Below are positions 43,276 to 53,193 of a stretch of 64,000 nucleotides of DNA, in pieces. The notes under the pieces are model-generated. The model saw only the letters and a program-made list of their open reading frames with translations, was not told where the DNA came from and did not search any database. Position 1 is the first letter of the stretch; every line of letters begins with the position of its first letter. The stretch is from UBA6168 sp041163745 (GTDB lineage Bacteria; Bacteroidota; Bacteroidia; Chitinophagales; Saprospiraceae): assembly GCA_041163745.1 (NCBI GenBank), contig JBEAQU010000065.1, forward strand, positions 1 through 64,000, read 5' to 3'. The translations under genes were made by a program, and so were the position numbers.

Positions 43276-46200
43276 ATGCAGGAAGCCCAACCCTACGTCC
43301 CCACCCACAAGATCCGTATCGTAACGGCTGCCAGCCTGTTCGACGGTCATGACGCCGCCATCAACATCATGCGCCGCATCATGCAGGCCTCCGGCGCGGA
43401 AGTCATCCACCTCGGCCATAACCGCGCCGCCGGCGAAATCGTACAGACCGCCATCCAGGAGGACGTGCAGGGTATCGCCGTCACCAGCTACCAAGGTGGC
43501 CATATGGAATTCTTCCGGTACATGCATGACCTACTCCGGGAACGGGGAGCCGGCCATATCAGAATCTTCGGCGGCGGCGGCGGCACCATCCTCCCCTCGG
43601 AAATCGAGGACCTGCAGGCTTACGGAATCAACCGGATCTATTCGCCGGACGACGGCCGACGAATGGGATTGCAGGGCATGATCAACGACCTCCTGCAGCA
43701 TTGCGATTTCCCGACCGGCCGGAACCCGGACGGCGCGGTGGAACAACTCGCAGACAAGAACCCTTCGGCCGTCGCCCGGCTGATATCCTGCGCAGAAAAC
43801 AACCCGAATCAATTTGACCAGGAAATCCGCCCGCAGTTGCAGGCGATCTTCGATCGGTCCCCTAATTTGCGAAAGATACCGGTGCTCGGCATCACCGGAA
43901 CCGGCGGCGCCGGCAAATCCAGCCTCGTCGACGAAATCATGCGCCGCTTCCTGACGGACTTCCGGGAAAAGACCATTGCCGTCGTATCCGTGGATCCATC
44001 CAAACGAAAAAGTGGCGGCGCCCTGCTTGGTGACCGGATCCGCATGAACGCCGTCACCCATGACCGGGTCTTCATGCGCTCGCTCGCGACCCGACAGTCG
44101 AATCTCGCGCTCTCCATGTACGTGCGTTCCGCCGTGGACATACTACAGGCGGCGGGATACGACCTGGTGGTGTTGGAAACATCCGGTATCGGACAATCCG
44201 ATACCGAGATCGTCGACCATTCCGATGTCTCGTTGTATGTGATGACACCGGAGTTCGGCGCGGCCTCTCAGTTGGAAAAAATCGACATGATCGATTTTGC
44301 GGACCTGATCGCCATCAACAAGTTCGACAAACGAGGCGGCCAGGATGCCCTGCGGGATGTGCGAAAGCAATATCAGCGGGCCCACCAACGATTCTCGACC
44401 CCCCTGGATGCCATGCCGGTCATCGGTACCATCGCCTCCCAGTTCAATGACCCGGGCACCAACCTGTTGTATGCCCGGCTGATGTCCATCCTGGCGGAAA
44501 AAACCGGTGCCACATTCCATTCCCGGTTCCGGGCAACGGATGAAATGAGCGAGAAAATCTTCATCATTCCAGCCCGACGGATACGCTATCTTTCCGAAAT
44601 TGCGGAAAGCAACCGCCGGTACGACGAGTGGGCGAAGCGGCAGGAAGCCGTCGCCAGAAGCCTGTACGGACTGGACGAAGCCATTCGGACCGTCGATGCG
44701 TCGGAATTGCCCGCCCGGGAACAGGTGTTGCAGGGGTTACGGGAAACATACGCCGCGACCGCCGGAGGCCTCGACCCTTCCGTCCGATCGTTGCTGGAGC
44801 GTTGGCCCTCCAGAAAGTCGGCCTATGCCGCCGAAACGTTCACATATTCCGTCCGTGGAAAGGACGTCCGGGTGCCGATCCGGACCCAGTCCCTGTCCGG
44901 ATTGGACATTCCCAAGGTCTTACTGCCGAAATACAAGGACTGGGGAGACATCGTCCGTTGGTGCCTGCAGGAAAATGTGCCGGGTGAGTTTCCTTTCACC
45001 GCCGGGGTGTTCCCGTTCAAAAGGAAGGGAGAGGACCCCACCCGGATGTTCGCCGGGGAAGGCGGTCCGGAACGGACCAACCGCCGGTTCCATTACCTTA
45101 GCCACGGGATGCCCGCCAACCGATTGTCCACCGCTTTCGACAGTGTTACGCTTTATGGCGAAAATCCAGGCAAACGACCCGACATCTACGGCAAGATCGG
45201 CAATGCGGGTGTCAGCATCTGCTGCCTGGACGATGCGAAGAAACTCTATTCCGGCTTCGACCTCTGTGATCCCGCCACCTCCGTCAGCATGACCATCAAC
45301 GGACCGGCGGCGACCATCTGCGCCTTTTTCATGAATGCCGCCATCGACCAACAGTGTGAAAAATATATCCGCGAACACGGGCTGCAACAATTGGTCGAAA
45401 CCCGGTTGCAGGAGTTGTACGACCGGCAGGGACACCCGCGTCCGACCTACCATGGGGACATTCCGGAAGGAAACAACGGACTGGGTTTGCTGCTGCTGGG
45501 TGTAACCGGCGACCAAGTCCTGCCGGAACCTATTTACAATCAGCTGAAGGCGAAAGCGCTCTCAGCCGTAAGGGGTACGGTCCAGGCAGACATTCTCAAG
45601 GAGGACCAAGCCCAGAACACCTGCATCTTCAGTACGGAATTCTCCCTGAAACTGATGGGCGACGTCCAGGCTTACTTCATCGACCACCAGGTACGCAACT
45701 TCTATTCGGTCTCCATTTCTGGTTACCATATCGCGGAGGCCGGGGCGAATCCCATCACCCAGCTGGCTTTCACGTTGGCGAACGGATTCACCTTCGTGGA
45801 ATACTACCTCAGTCGTGGAATGGCCATCGACGACTTCGCCCCGAACCTGTCCTTCTTCTTCTCCAACGGCATTGACCCGGAATACGCCGTCATCGGTCGG
45901 GTGGCCCGTCGGATCTGGGCGAAGGCCATGAAGGGAAGGTACGGTGCCAACGATCGGTCGCAACTGTTGAAATACCACATTCAGACCAGCGGCCGTTCCC
46001 TTCATGCCCAGGAGATCGATTTCAACGACATCCGCACGACCCTGCAGGCCTTGTACGCCATTTACGACAACTGCAATTCCCTGCATACGAACGCCTACGA
46101 CGAAGCCATCACCACCCCTACGGAAGAAAGCGTGCGCCGGGCCGTCGCCATCCAGCTGGTCATCAACCACGAATTGGGCCTGACAAAAAATGAAAATCCC

Positions 46201-46671
46201 CTGCAGGGCAGCTTCATCATAGAGGAACTGACCGATCTGGTGGAAGAGGCCGTCCTGCTTGAGTTCGACCGGATCACGGAACGGGGCGGCGTCTTGGGTG
46301 CCATGGAAACCATGTACCAACGCGGCAAGATCCAGGAGGAAAGCCTCCGTTACGAACACTTGAAACATACCGGTGAACTGCCGGTCGTCGGCGTCAATAC
46401 CTTTCTGGCGAAGGACGGTTCCCCCACGATATTGCCGAGAGAGGTGATTCGTTCCACAGCGGAAGAAAAACAGCGGCAGGTCGCAACGGTGGAAAATCTC
46501 CGGCAGACCCATGCAAAGACCGGTGCCGAGGCCCTGGAAAGATTACAAGCCGCTGCACTGCATCACGACAATATTTTTGCCGCCCTGATGGAGGTGGTGA
46601 AAAGCTGCTCGCTCGGTGATATAACCGCGGCGCTCTACCAGGTAGGCGGACAGTACCGACGGAACATGTGA
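43276..46671 (+). CDS. icmF: fused isobutyryl-CoA mutase (IcmF)
   Basis: Adenosylcobalamin-dependent acyl-CoA mutase with its own G-protein chaperone. Of 1131 residues, the first 140 bind B12 (SLFDGHDAAINIMRRIMQ, with the lower-ligand His, and the Gly-rich IFGGGGGTILP). The next part is the MeaI-like GTPase (P-loop GTGGAGKSS near 205, DPSKRKSGGALLGDRIRM, INKFDKRGG). A linker leads to the mutase TIM barrel (about 540-1131; ERTNRRFHYLSHG, VSISGYHIAEAGANP, EGNNGLGLLLLG). It interconverts isobutyryl- and butyryl-CoA or related acyl-CoAs. The gene stands alone. Confidence 0.95.
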   Translation: MQEAQPYVPTHKIRIVTAASLFDGHDAAINIMRRIMQASGAEVIHLGHNRAAGEIVQTAIQEDVQGIAVTSYQGGHMEFFRYMHDLLRERGAGHIRIFGGGGGTILPSEIEDLQAYGINRIYSPDDGRRMGLQGMINDLLQHCDFPTGRNPDGAVEQLADKNPSAVARLISCAENNPNQFDQEIRPQLQAIFDRSPNLRKIPVLGITGTGGAGKSSLVDEIMRRFLTDFREKTIAVVSVDPSKRKSGGALLGDRIRMNAVTHDRVFMRSLATRQSNLALSMYVRSAVDILQAAGYDLVVLETSGIGQSDTEIVDHSDVSLYVMTPEFGAASQLEKIDMIDFADLIAINKFDKRGGQDALRDVRKQYQRAHQRFSTPLDAMPVIGTIASQFNDPGTNLLYARLMSILAEKTGATFHSRFRATDEMSEKIFIIPARRIRYLSEIAESNRRYDEWAKRQEAVARSLYGLDEAIRTVDASELPAREQVLQGLRETYAATAGGLDPSVRSLLERWPSRKSAYAAETFTYSVRGKDVRVPIRTQSLSGLDIPKVLLPKYKDWGDIVRWCLQENVPGEFPFTAGVFPFKRKGEDPTRMFAGEGGPERTNRRFHYLSHGMPANRLSTAFDSVTLYGENPGKRPDIYGKIGNAGVSICCLDDAKKLYSGFDLCDPATSVSMTINGPAATICAFFMNAAIDQQCEKYIREHGLQQLVETRLQELYDRQGHPRPTYHGDIPEGNNGLGLLLLGVTGDQVLPEPIYNQLKAKALSAVRGTVQADILKEDQAQNTCIFSTEFSLKLMGDVQAYFIDHQVRNFYSVSISGYHIAEAGANPITQLAFTLANGFTFVEYYLSRGMAIDDFAPNLSFFFSNGIDPEYAVIGRVARRIWAKAMKGRYGANDRSQLLKYHIQTSGRSLHAQEIDFNDIRTTLQALYAIYDNCNSLHTNAYDEAITTPTEESVRRAVAIQLVINHELGLTKNENPLQGSFIIEELTDLVEEAVLLEFDRITERGGVLGAMETMYQRGKIQEESLRYEHLKHTGELPVVGVNTFLAKDGSPTILPREVIRSTAEEKQRQVATVENLRQTHAKTGAEALERLQAAALHHDNIFAALMEVVKSCSLGDITAALYQVGGQYRRNM

Positions 46672-47006
46672 GCAGGCTTGGAAACCATGATGGCTGCCAT
46701 CCGCTCAAAAACCAAGTGCTCTTTCCACCATGCCGATGCGGAACGACCGCTACCGTACGGACCTTCCTGTTTCCGGGTGGCCAATTGTACCGCCTGCTCC
46801 TTCCATTGCGGGGTATCCTCCCGGCTTTTCCGATAAGATATGTTGATGCGGAGTCACTCTCGGGCACTTTCCAGACCGAGAAAGCCGGGATGGTCCAAGG
46901 CCAAGTTCGGCCATCCGTCGGGCTGTCACCGCAGCACCGCTGTCGTCGTCGCTGCGAAGGCAGGTGACCCCCCCGGTATGGTACGGGGTAGGCGGGGGCG
47001 TCGCTA
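46672..47006. other. intergenic region between icmF and the GT2 gene
   Basis: About 335 bases between convergent genes; I see no gene, and no clear terminator. Confidence 0.4.
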
Positions 47007-49028
47007 TCATTTGCCGGGATGGGATGATCCGCCGGTCGGTGGGAACAGGTTGGCGGTCCGGCCCAAGGAACGCCAGCCGAGGAAACATATTTCCAGGTCC
47101 TGCCAGGCCTCATAGTCCTTGGCATAGCGGAAATCCAGCCGTTGGAGGGTAGGAGGATCCGGTTTTCTGTTTCCCAGGGCATCGGGGGGGCACAGCACAC
47201 CGGGCCGGATGGCGGGAAGGACACCGGTTGCCGGCATCGAATACCCCACCCAGCTTTTCTTTCCGGCCGCGACAGCCGCTATGTTGCGGAGCAACCCGGC
47301 CGAATTGTGCACCAGCGGCATCAGGATCGGAGAGAGACAAAGAATACCAAGGGTCAAGCCCAGGTCCAGCATCCTTTTGTTGCGTAGCGCCGTTTTGTCG
47401 GCGATCTGGAATCGGACCTCGATCGTGTACAGTTCCCCGGCTGCATCCTTGGAGTTGCTGCCGATGATGCTGAGGCTTTCCAACGGTACGATCTTGTAAT
47501 TGATACCGGAGCCCAACCGGCTCATCCAGGACATGATCTGTTCGGAGCTGATGTCCTTGGAGCAGAATATGATCTCGTCGATCTTGAAAATATGGACCAC
47601 TTCCTCCAATTGCTCCATGGTGGCGAGGAAAGTCCGGGCAAAGGCATCCGCCGGCATGCCGAGTTCCCCGGCGGACACAGGGGACACCGTGCCTATGTAG
47701 TTCTTACGCACACCAGCCTGTCCGAGTAGGTTCCGTACCCGCTCGCTTTCCGGTGCCGATCCGGCGATGACCAGGTTGTCGGGCCGCTCCTTTCCCACCG
47801 ACAGGTTGCCGGTACGCAGGAAGTGCAGCAGGGTGCGGGACAACACCGTACTGCCGACCGCCCAGGCGGCACCCAGGAGCAGCACGGCGCGGGAAGGGCG
47901 CAGCCCCAGCGGAAGGAAGCCGTAGATGGCAGCCAATAGGAGCGTTCCGATCAACAGCCCCCGCACCAGGCGGCGCAGATTGCCGGGTTCGTCGTATCCG
48001 CCGGAAAAAAAAACGGAACCTACCCACAGCATCGTGTAGAAAGGCAGGTTGAACCGGGTGACACGGAGGTCGTAATAATCCGGATCCCGGTAATAATACT
48101 CCGCCCAGAATTGTTGGAGGAAGAACAGCCCGCCCAGCATCAGTGCGGCGTCCAGCAGTGGCAATGCGCTTTTTCGGAGGAAACCGGTCAAAAGGGTGAT
48201 GCCTGCCCTGAGGTAGATGGCGCCATGGATCATGGTGATGAACAACCATGCTTCCCTCCCCCGGAAATGCTTCCGCGCGAAAATGATCATCGCCTGGTAA
48301 AAGGTGCGTACATAATTCAGGCTGCCTTTTCTGGTGCTCTCCCCTTTGTAGTGGATGATGGTGGTGCCGGCGAAATAGTAATTCCGGTAGCCGGCCTGTA
48401 CGATCCGGTAGCTCAGGTCAATGTCTTCCCCGTACATGAAGAACGATTCGTCCAGCAGGCCGGCCTTGTCCAGCGCTTCCCGGCGAAGCAGCAGGAAGGC
48501 TCCGGCCAGGACGTCCACGGCGTGTGTCTCGTGTTCGTCCAGGTATCCCAGATGGTATCTGTTGAAGACTTTGGAGCGGGGGAACAGGCTCGACAGGCCG
48601 AACGTTTTGCAAAAAGCAACGAAGGGCGAAGGGAATCCGCGCTTGCTTTCCGGAAGGAACTTTCCGCTGCCGTCTATCATACGGACACCCAGGGCGCCGG
48701 CCTCCGGATGCGCATCCATGAAAGCCAGGCACTTCCGGAAGGTATCCTCCCGTACCACCGTGTCCGGGTTGAGCAGCAGGACGTACCGACCCCGTGCCAT
48801 CCGGATGGCTTGGTTGTTGGCGGTCGAGAAGCCGGTGTTCCGTTGGTTGGCGACCAGCGTGACCTCCGGAAACTTTTCCCGCACCATGGCCACGGAATTG
48901 TCGACCGAATTGTTGTCCACCACGAACACCTCGGCCGTCAGTCCGGCCGCCGCCTTACGCACCGAGAGCAGGGCTTGTTCCAGAAAGTGCTGGACATTGT
49001 AATTGACGATGACGACGGACAGTTGCAT
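47007..49028 (-). CDS. GT2 glycosyltransferase fused to a degenerate polyprenyl-glycosylphosphotransferase-like half
   Basis: Residues 1-250 are a family 2 glycosyltransferase of the rhamnosyltransferase type (VVIVNYNVQHFLEQAL, VFVVDNNSVDNS, LLLNPDTVVRED, FFMYGEDIDLSYRI). Several membrane segments follow (about 260-400). Next comes a Rossmann-like region (LVIAGSAPESERVRNLLGQAG). The C-terminus looks like a decayed sugar-phosphate transferase (NKRMLDLGLTLGILCLSPILMP, SWVGYS, AIRPGVLCP, AKDYEAWQDLEICFLG). It lacks the usual catalytic KFRSM-type motif. It probably acts in surface polysaccharide assembly. No other polysaccharide genes are adjacent. Confidence 0.8.
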   Translation of the reverse strand: MQLSVVIVNYNVQHFLEQALLSVRKAAAGLTAEVFVVDNNSVDNSVAMVREKFPEVTLVANQRNTGFSTANNQAIRMARGRYVLLLNPDTVVREDTFRKCLAFMDAHPEAGALGVRMIDGSGKFLPESKRGFPSPFVAFCKTFGLSSLFPRSKVFNRYHLGYLDEHETHAVDVLAGAFLLLRREALDKAGLLDESFFMYGEDIDLSYRIVQAGYRNYYFAGTTIIHYKGESTRKGSLNYVRTFYQAMIIFARKHFRGREAWLFITMIHGAIYLRAGITLLTGFLRKSALPLLDAALMLGGLFFLQQFWAEYYYRDPDYYDLRVTRFNLPFYTMLWVGSVFFSGGYDEPGNLRRLVRGLLIGTLLLAAIYGFLPLGLRPSRAVLLLGAAWAVGSTVLSRTLLHFLRTGNLSVGKERPDNLVIAGSAPESERVRNLLGQAGVRKNYIGTVSPVSAGELGMPADAFARTFLATMEQLEEVVHIFKIDEIIFCSKDISSEQIMSWMSRLGSGINYKIVPLESLSIIGSNSKDAAGELYTIEVRFQIADKTALRNKRMLDLGLTLGILCLSPILMPLVHNSAGLLRNIAAVAAGKKSWVGYSMPATGVLPAIRPGVLCPPDALGNRKPDPPTLQRLDFRYAKDYEAWQDLEICFLGWRSLGRTANLFPPTGGSSHPGK

Positions 49029-49084
49029 ACGGGAGGAATGTAGGTTTTGGTTCCCGGTTCCGACAGCCGGGCCACGCCGGCAGC

Positions 49085-49702
49085 CTATTGTTCCGTTCCG
49101 GTATGGTAGGGCAGCCGGGCCACGATGCTCCTGCCAAGCGTCACTTCGTCCGCGTATTCGAGTTCACCGCCGAAGGAGACACCCCTGGCAATGGCACTGA
49201 TGCGGATTCCGGTCTCCTGCAGTTTCCGGGACAGGTAGAACATGGTGGTATCCCCTTCGATGGTCGGGGAGATGGCCAGGATGACCTCCGCCACTTTCCC
49301 TTCGGACACCCGGTGCAGCAGAGAATCGACGGCAAGCTCGTCAGGGCCGATGCCTTCCATGGGGTTGATGAGGCCACCGAGGACATGGTAGGTTCCACGG
49401 TATTGCCCGGTATCCTCAATGGCCATGACGTCGCGGATGCTTTCGACCACGCATATGACGGATTGGTCGCGGCGCGGGTCCTGGCAGACCTGGCAGGTCG
49501 GCATGTCGCTCAGGTTGTGGCATACTTGGCAATGCCGGATTTCCCGCCGTAACTGCAGAATGGCCCGGGCGAAATTTTCCGCAACGGCGGCATCCTTGTT
49601 GACAAGATACAAGGTTAGCCGGAGTGCCGTCTTCCGGCCGATTCCCGGCAAGCCGGCGAAGGCACCCACCGCCTGTTCGATCAGTTTGGATGAAAATACC
49701 AT
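49085..49702 (-). CDS. recR: recombination protein RecR
   Basis: RecFOR-pathway mediator that helps load RecA onto gapped DNA. The 205-residue product has the N-terminal HhH (AFAGLPGIGRKTALRLTLYL), the zinc finger with CQVCHNLSDMPTCQVCQD, and the Toprim domain (VVESIRDVMAIEDTG, LGGLINPMEGIGPDEL). The ATG at 49702 gives the canonical MVFSSKLIE. The frame is open far upstream, but the promoter element at 49736 excludes those starts. An ATG at 49723 is possible. Confidence 0.95.
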   Translation of the reverse strand: MVFSSKLIEQAVGAFAGLPGIGRKTALRLTLYLVNKDAAVAENFARAILQLRREIRHCQVCHNLSDMPTCQVCQDPRRDQSVICVVESIRDVMAIEDTGQYRGTYHVLGGLINPMEGIGPDELAVDSLLHRVSEGKVAEVILAISPTIEGDTTMFYLSRKLQETGIRISAIARGVSFGGELEYADEVTLGRSIVARLPYHTGTEQ

Positions 49703-49735
49703 GGTGTTCAGCTTGGTTTGCATTTCCCTGCCGCC

Positions 49736-49743
49736 CAAAATTA
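49736..49743 (-). promoter_or_regulatory. -7 promoter element of recR
   Basis: CAAAATTA reads TAATTTTG on the minus strand, a TAnnTTTG match 33 bases before the ATG at 49702. Confidence 0.45.
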
Positions 49744-49854
49744 AGTCTCTGCCGCCAATTATGGCGTCTGCCGGACAGACTATTGAAAATTTGGTAGGCC
49801 CTGTTTCCCGTTTGCTCCGGGCCTTTCCACATTTCATCTCTGCTGACAGGATGC

Positions 49855-49862
49855 TACCTTTG
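49855..49862 (+). promoter_or_regulatory. -7 promoter element of the DHFR-family gene
   Basis: TACCTTTG matches TAnnTTTG, 89 bases before the ATG at 49952. Confidence 0.4.
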
Positions 49863-49951
49863 CCGGCGGCTGCATGCGGACAACACAGATGGAAGCCCTT
49901 GCACGAAGCAAAGGGGCTTTCGGAACCGTAACACCGAAAAAACACTTCCGA

Positions 49952-50494
49952 ATGAAAGAGATAAAAGTATTCATTGCCATGACCATAGACGGTTTCATCG
50001 CCCGGGAAGACCATTCGTTGGATTGGCTGGATGTCTTTTCATCGGCCGGGCAGGAGGATTACGGGTACGAGCGGTTCATCCAATCCGTGGGAACCCTGGT
50101 CATGGGCCGCAACACCTACGAGGCCATCCTTGGGGCCGGCGTGGATTGGCCCTACGGCCGATGCGAAACCTACGTCCTCACGCAACGTCCCGATTATACG
50201 GTCCGGACACCCCGCACGCATGTGCTCAACCAATTCGGAGATGTCGTGGTCCGCTCCCTTCGGCGTAAGTCGACCGGAAACGTCTGGATCGTGGGTGGTG
50301 GCGGGATTATTACCAACCTGTTGGCTGCCAATCAGGTGGATGAGTTGTTGATCAGTGTCATGCCCTTGGTATTGGGAAACGGTATCCGGCTTTTTCCCGG
50401 GGCGGGGAACACCATGCCTTTGGAACTGGCGGAACTCACTCGGTTCAACAACGGGGTGGTGAACCTCAAATATCGCCGCCGGAAGAAAGCCTGA
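49952..50494 (+). CDS. dihydrofolate reductase family protein (RibD C-terminal-like)
   Basis: An 180-residue NADPH-dependent reductase fold protein: KVFIAMTIDGFIAREDHSLDWL, LVMGRNTYEAIL, VWIVGGGGIITNLL, ELLISVMPLVLGNGIRLF. This group is widespread and mostly uncharacterised; it is not a confirmed folate enzyme. The ATG at 49952 (MKEIKVFIA) matches the family, and the start at 49874 does not. Confidence 0.85.
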   Translation: MKEIKVFIAMTIDGFIAREDHSLDWLDVFSSAGQEDYGYERFIQSVGTLVMGRNTYEAILGAGVDWPYGRCETYVLTQRPDYTVRTPRTHVLNQFGDVVVRSLRRKSTGNVWIVGGGGIITNLLAANQVDELLISVMPLVLGNGIRLFPGAGNTMPLELAELTRFNNGVVNLKYRRRKKA

Positions 50495-50809
50495 CATTAG
50501 AAGCCATCCGATGAACGGACATTCGCTCGGGTGACCATCCTACCGGCGACCCGCTGCGACGACATCAAAAGGGAACAAAATAAAAACCAAGCGTTATATA
50601 CTTTGTTAGGCTTCCTTAACTTTGCGGCCGGGTCTGGTCGGGCTCGCCGACCGCCCGACACCACGGCCGCAGCAGCCGGAACACAAGGAACATCCGATAC
50701 CCGCCTGATGACGCCGTGCCCCGACAAAGACCCCCCGGCCTGATCCGGTTCCGTGCCAACGGTCGGAATCCGGTTGTTTTCCGAAAGACAAAAACATAAT
50801 TACCAAGAT
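50495..50809. other. intergenic region upstream of pdhC
   Basis: About 315 bases; it holds the pdhC promoter-like element and no gene that I can recognise. Confidence 0.4.
50617..50624 (+). promoter_or_regulatory. -7 promoter element of pdhC
   Basis: TAACTTTG matches TAnnTTTG and is followed by about 185 bases of leader before the ATG at 50810. A TTTG lies 11 bases upstream of it. Confidence 0.4.
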
Positions 50810-52069
50810 ATGGCAGAAGTAATACGCATGCCCAGGATGAGCGACACCATGGAGGAAGGCAACATCATTGCCTGGCATAAGCAGGAAGGAGACCAGGTCT
50901 CGCCGGGCGAACTGTTGGCTGAAATCGAGACGGACAAGGCAACCATGGATTTCGAGAGCCTTTGGGAAGGTCATCTCCTGCACATCGCCGTCAAAGAAGG
51001 GGTGGTGCCGGTGGAAGGAATCATCGCCGTCATCGGCAAACCGGGGGAAGATTGGAAGGCGTCGGTCCATGCGGCCGGGGACTCCTCACAGGAGCCGGCT
51101 TCGCAAGCAGCCGCCACAGCGAATACGGCGGCCGCGACCGTATCCGCCGCCCCACCGACGGTGGCGGCGGACACGTCGGACAACGGCAGCCGGGTGAAGG
51201 CATCCCCCTTGGCCCGGTCGATTGCACGGGAAGCCGGCATCGATATCATGTCGATACAAGGTTCCGGCGACGGTGGCCGGGTTGTCCGCCGGGATGTGGA
51301 GGCGGCATTGCAGCACCAACCCATGGAAACGTCCCCGGCTCCCGCCCCCGCCATACCCCCCTCCGCATTCGCTGCCGGTCAGGAGGATGCATGGGAAGAG
51401 AAACCGGTGAGCCAGATGCGGAAAGTCATCGCCCGCCGCCTGAGCGAAAGCAAATATACCGCTCCGCATTTCTACCTGACCATGGAAATAAACATGGACA
51501 AGGTCGTTGCCCTCCGAAAAGAACTGAACGAGGTGGCCGCTCCCATCAAGATATCTTTCAACGACCTGGTGGTCAAGGCTGCCGCCGTATCGTTGCGCAA
51601 GCACCCGGCGGTCAACGCCTCCTGGCTCGGCGACCGAATCCGCTATAACAAGCAGGTCCATGTCGGCGTGGCCGTCGCCGTGGACGAAGGACTGCTGGTG
51701 CCTGTCATCCGGCATACGGACATGAAGACCCTTTCCCAAATAAACCAGGAAGTAAGGCTCTTCGCGGAAAAGGCCCGCAACCGGAAACTCCAGCCCGAGG
51801 AAATGACGGGCAACACATTCACCATCTCCAACCTCGGAATGTTCGGCATCGAGGAGTTCACCGGTATCATCAACCCACCGGACGCCTGTATCATGGCAGT
51901 CGGGGCCATCATGGAGAAACCCGTCGTCAAGGACGGACAGATCGTACCGGCCCACCTGATGCGCGTCACGCTTTCCTGTGACCATCGAATCGTCGACGGA
52001 GCATTGGGTGCCGCTTTCCTCCAGACCTTCAAATCCGTGTTGGAAGAACCTGTCAGGCTGCTTGTCTGA
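50810..52069 (+). CDS. pdhC: dihydrolipoamide acyltransferase (E2), pyruvate dehydrogenase type
   Basis: Core acyltransferase of a 2-oxoacid dehydrogenase complex, most like the pyruvate type. The 419-residue product has one lipoyl domain (lipoyl-Lys43 in EIETDKATMDFES), an Ala/Pro/Thr-rich linker (about 87-128) and a peripheral-subunit-binding domain (about 130-166; ASPLARSIAREAGIDI, GSGDGGRVVRRDV). The catalytic domain ends with the active-site His392 and Asp396 in CDHRIVDGALG. E1 genes are absent nearby and E3 (lpdA) is 25 kb away. The single lipoyl domain is at the low end for this family. Confidence 0.92.
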   Translation: MAEVIRMPRMSDTMEEGNIIAWHKQEGDQVSPGELLAEIETDKATMDFESLWEGHLLHIAVKEGVVPVEGIIAVIGKPGEDWKASVHAAGDSSQEPASQAAATANTAAATVSAAPPTVAADTSDNGSRVKASPLARSIAREAGIDIMSIQGSGDGGRVVRRDVEAALQHQPMETSPAPAPAIPPSAFAAGQEDAWEEKPVSQMRKVIARRLSESKYTAPHFYLTMEINMDKVVALRKELNEVAAPIKISFNDLVVKAAAVSLRKHPAVNASWLGDRIRYNKQVHVGVAVAVDEGLLVPVIRHTDMKTLSQINQEVRLFAEKARNRKLQPEEMTGNTFTISNLGMFGIEEFTGIINPPDACIMAVGAIMEKPVVKDGQIVPAHLMRVTLSCDHRIVDGALGAAFLQTFKSVLEEPVRLLV

Positions 52070-52321
52070 ATGGTGCCCAACCGGTTGTCCACAGGTTTGC
52101 GGAAAGTATGGCTGCGGATCGGACCGTGACAGCATTTCCTTCGCACGATGTTCGTGGAGGCATCACGTCTGATTCGATATGCGGCCTTTCACTACCTCCG
52201 GCCGAATTGTACCAGGCCATATTCCGCATCGGCGTCAACAGTCGGGAAGCACGCTCCTTTTCTGCGTGGGAAACGCCGACCGGCTGCGGACAAGGCAAAA
52301 CCATCATCAAGCGGGTAGACA

Positions 52322-52681
52322 ATGAAAAAGACGCTGGTCATCGGCGCATCCAACCAACCCGACCGCTATGCCAACATGGCCATCCGGTTCTTACGGGAAA
52401 AAGGGGTGGAAACCATCGCCATCGGATCCCGGCCAGGAACGGTAGGGGATGTGGAAATCCGGACGGACCTGCCATCGCTGGCGGGAACGGATACCGTGAC
52501 GATCTATCTGCGGCCGGACCGGCAGCAAGCCTTTCACGACTATCTGCTGACCATCCGGCCCCGCCGGGTCATATTCAATCCGGGTACGGAAAATCCTGCA
52601 CTGGCCAACATCCTTTCGTCCGAAGGAATCGAGGTGTTGGAGGCCTGTACCCTGGTTTTGCTGTCGACCGGGCAATATTGA
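52322..52681 (+). CDS. CoA-binding domain protein (YccU-like)
   Basis: A 119-residue Rossmann CoA-binding protein: MKKTLVIGASNQPDRYANMAIRFL at the start, then VETIAIGSRPG, DTVTIYLRPDRQQAFHDYLL, RRVIFNPGTENP and VLEACTLVLLSTGQ. Members bind CoA but have no assigned reaction. It converges with the FKBP gene 41 bases away. Confidence 0.85.
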   Translation: MKKTLVIGASNQPDRYANMAIRFLREKGVETIAIGSRPGTVGDVEIRTDLPSLAGTDTVTIYLRPDRQQAFHDYLLTIRPRRVIFNPGTENPALANILSSEGIEVLEACTLVLLSTGQY

Positions 52682-52722
52682 CAGACAAGCGACAGACATT
52701 CTCGGGCAGCTGCCGACGGCGC

Positions 52723-53193
52723 TCAAAAGTCCACCAGTTCAACATCGAAGATCATCACGGCATTCGCCGGGATACTGCCGGGCGGATTCTTTCCGTAGGC
52801 GAGTCCGGAAGGCAACAACAATTTGCCCTTGCCTCCCCTGCTGAATTTCGGAATACCCTCCTGCCAGCCGCTGATGACGCTGTTCAAGGAGAAAGTGGCG
52901 GGTTGTGTGCCGGTTTGGTCGAAAACAGCACCATCCAGGAAATATCCCTTGTAGTAGACGGTCACGACGGCCCCCGGTCCGGGAAATTGGCCGTTCCCTT
53001 CCGTCTCGACGATGTAATGCAGACCGGAAGCGGTCGTCTGCGCAGTGAGGTTGTTGGCGACCAGGTAGTCCTGTATCTTCTGAATGTCCACCGCGAGCTG
53101 CTCCTCGTAAGTCAGGCTTTCGTCCTGACGGCATCCCGGCAGAAAAATGCCGAACAATGTGAGCAGCAGCAGCGGAAAGATTCGAAAGGTCAT
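52723..53193 (-). CDS. FKBP-type peptidyl-prolyl isomerase, lipoprotein
   Basis: A 156-residue lipoprotein (lipobox FLPGC) carrying one FKBP domain: AVVTVYYKGYFLDGAVFDQT, FSLNSVISGWQEGIPKFSRGGKGKLLLPSGLAYG and PANAVMIFDVELVDF. A short Gln/Glu-rich helical spacer precedes it (SLTYEEQLAVDIQKIQDYLV). It folds proteins in the periplasm or at the surface. The promoter element at 53205 leaves only about 8 bases of leader. Confidence 0.92.
   Translation of the reverse strand: MTFRIFPLLLLTLFGIFLPGCRQDESLTYEEQLAVDIQKIQDYLVANNLTAQTTASGLHYIVETEGNGQFPGPGAVVTVYYKGYFLDGAVFDQTGTQPATFSLNSVISGWQEGIPKFSRGGKGKLLLPSGLAYGKNPPGSIPANAVMIFDVELVDF

Noticed and set aside
45562..46512. 316-codon open frame antisense to icmF
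   Set aside because: Lies wholly opposite the conserved mutase domain of icmF.
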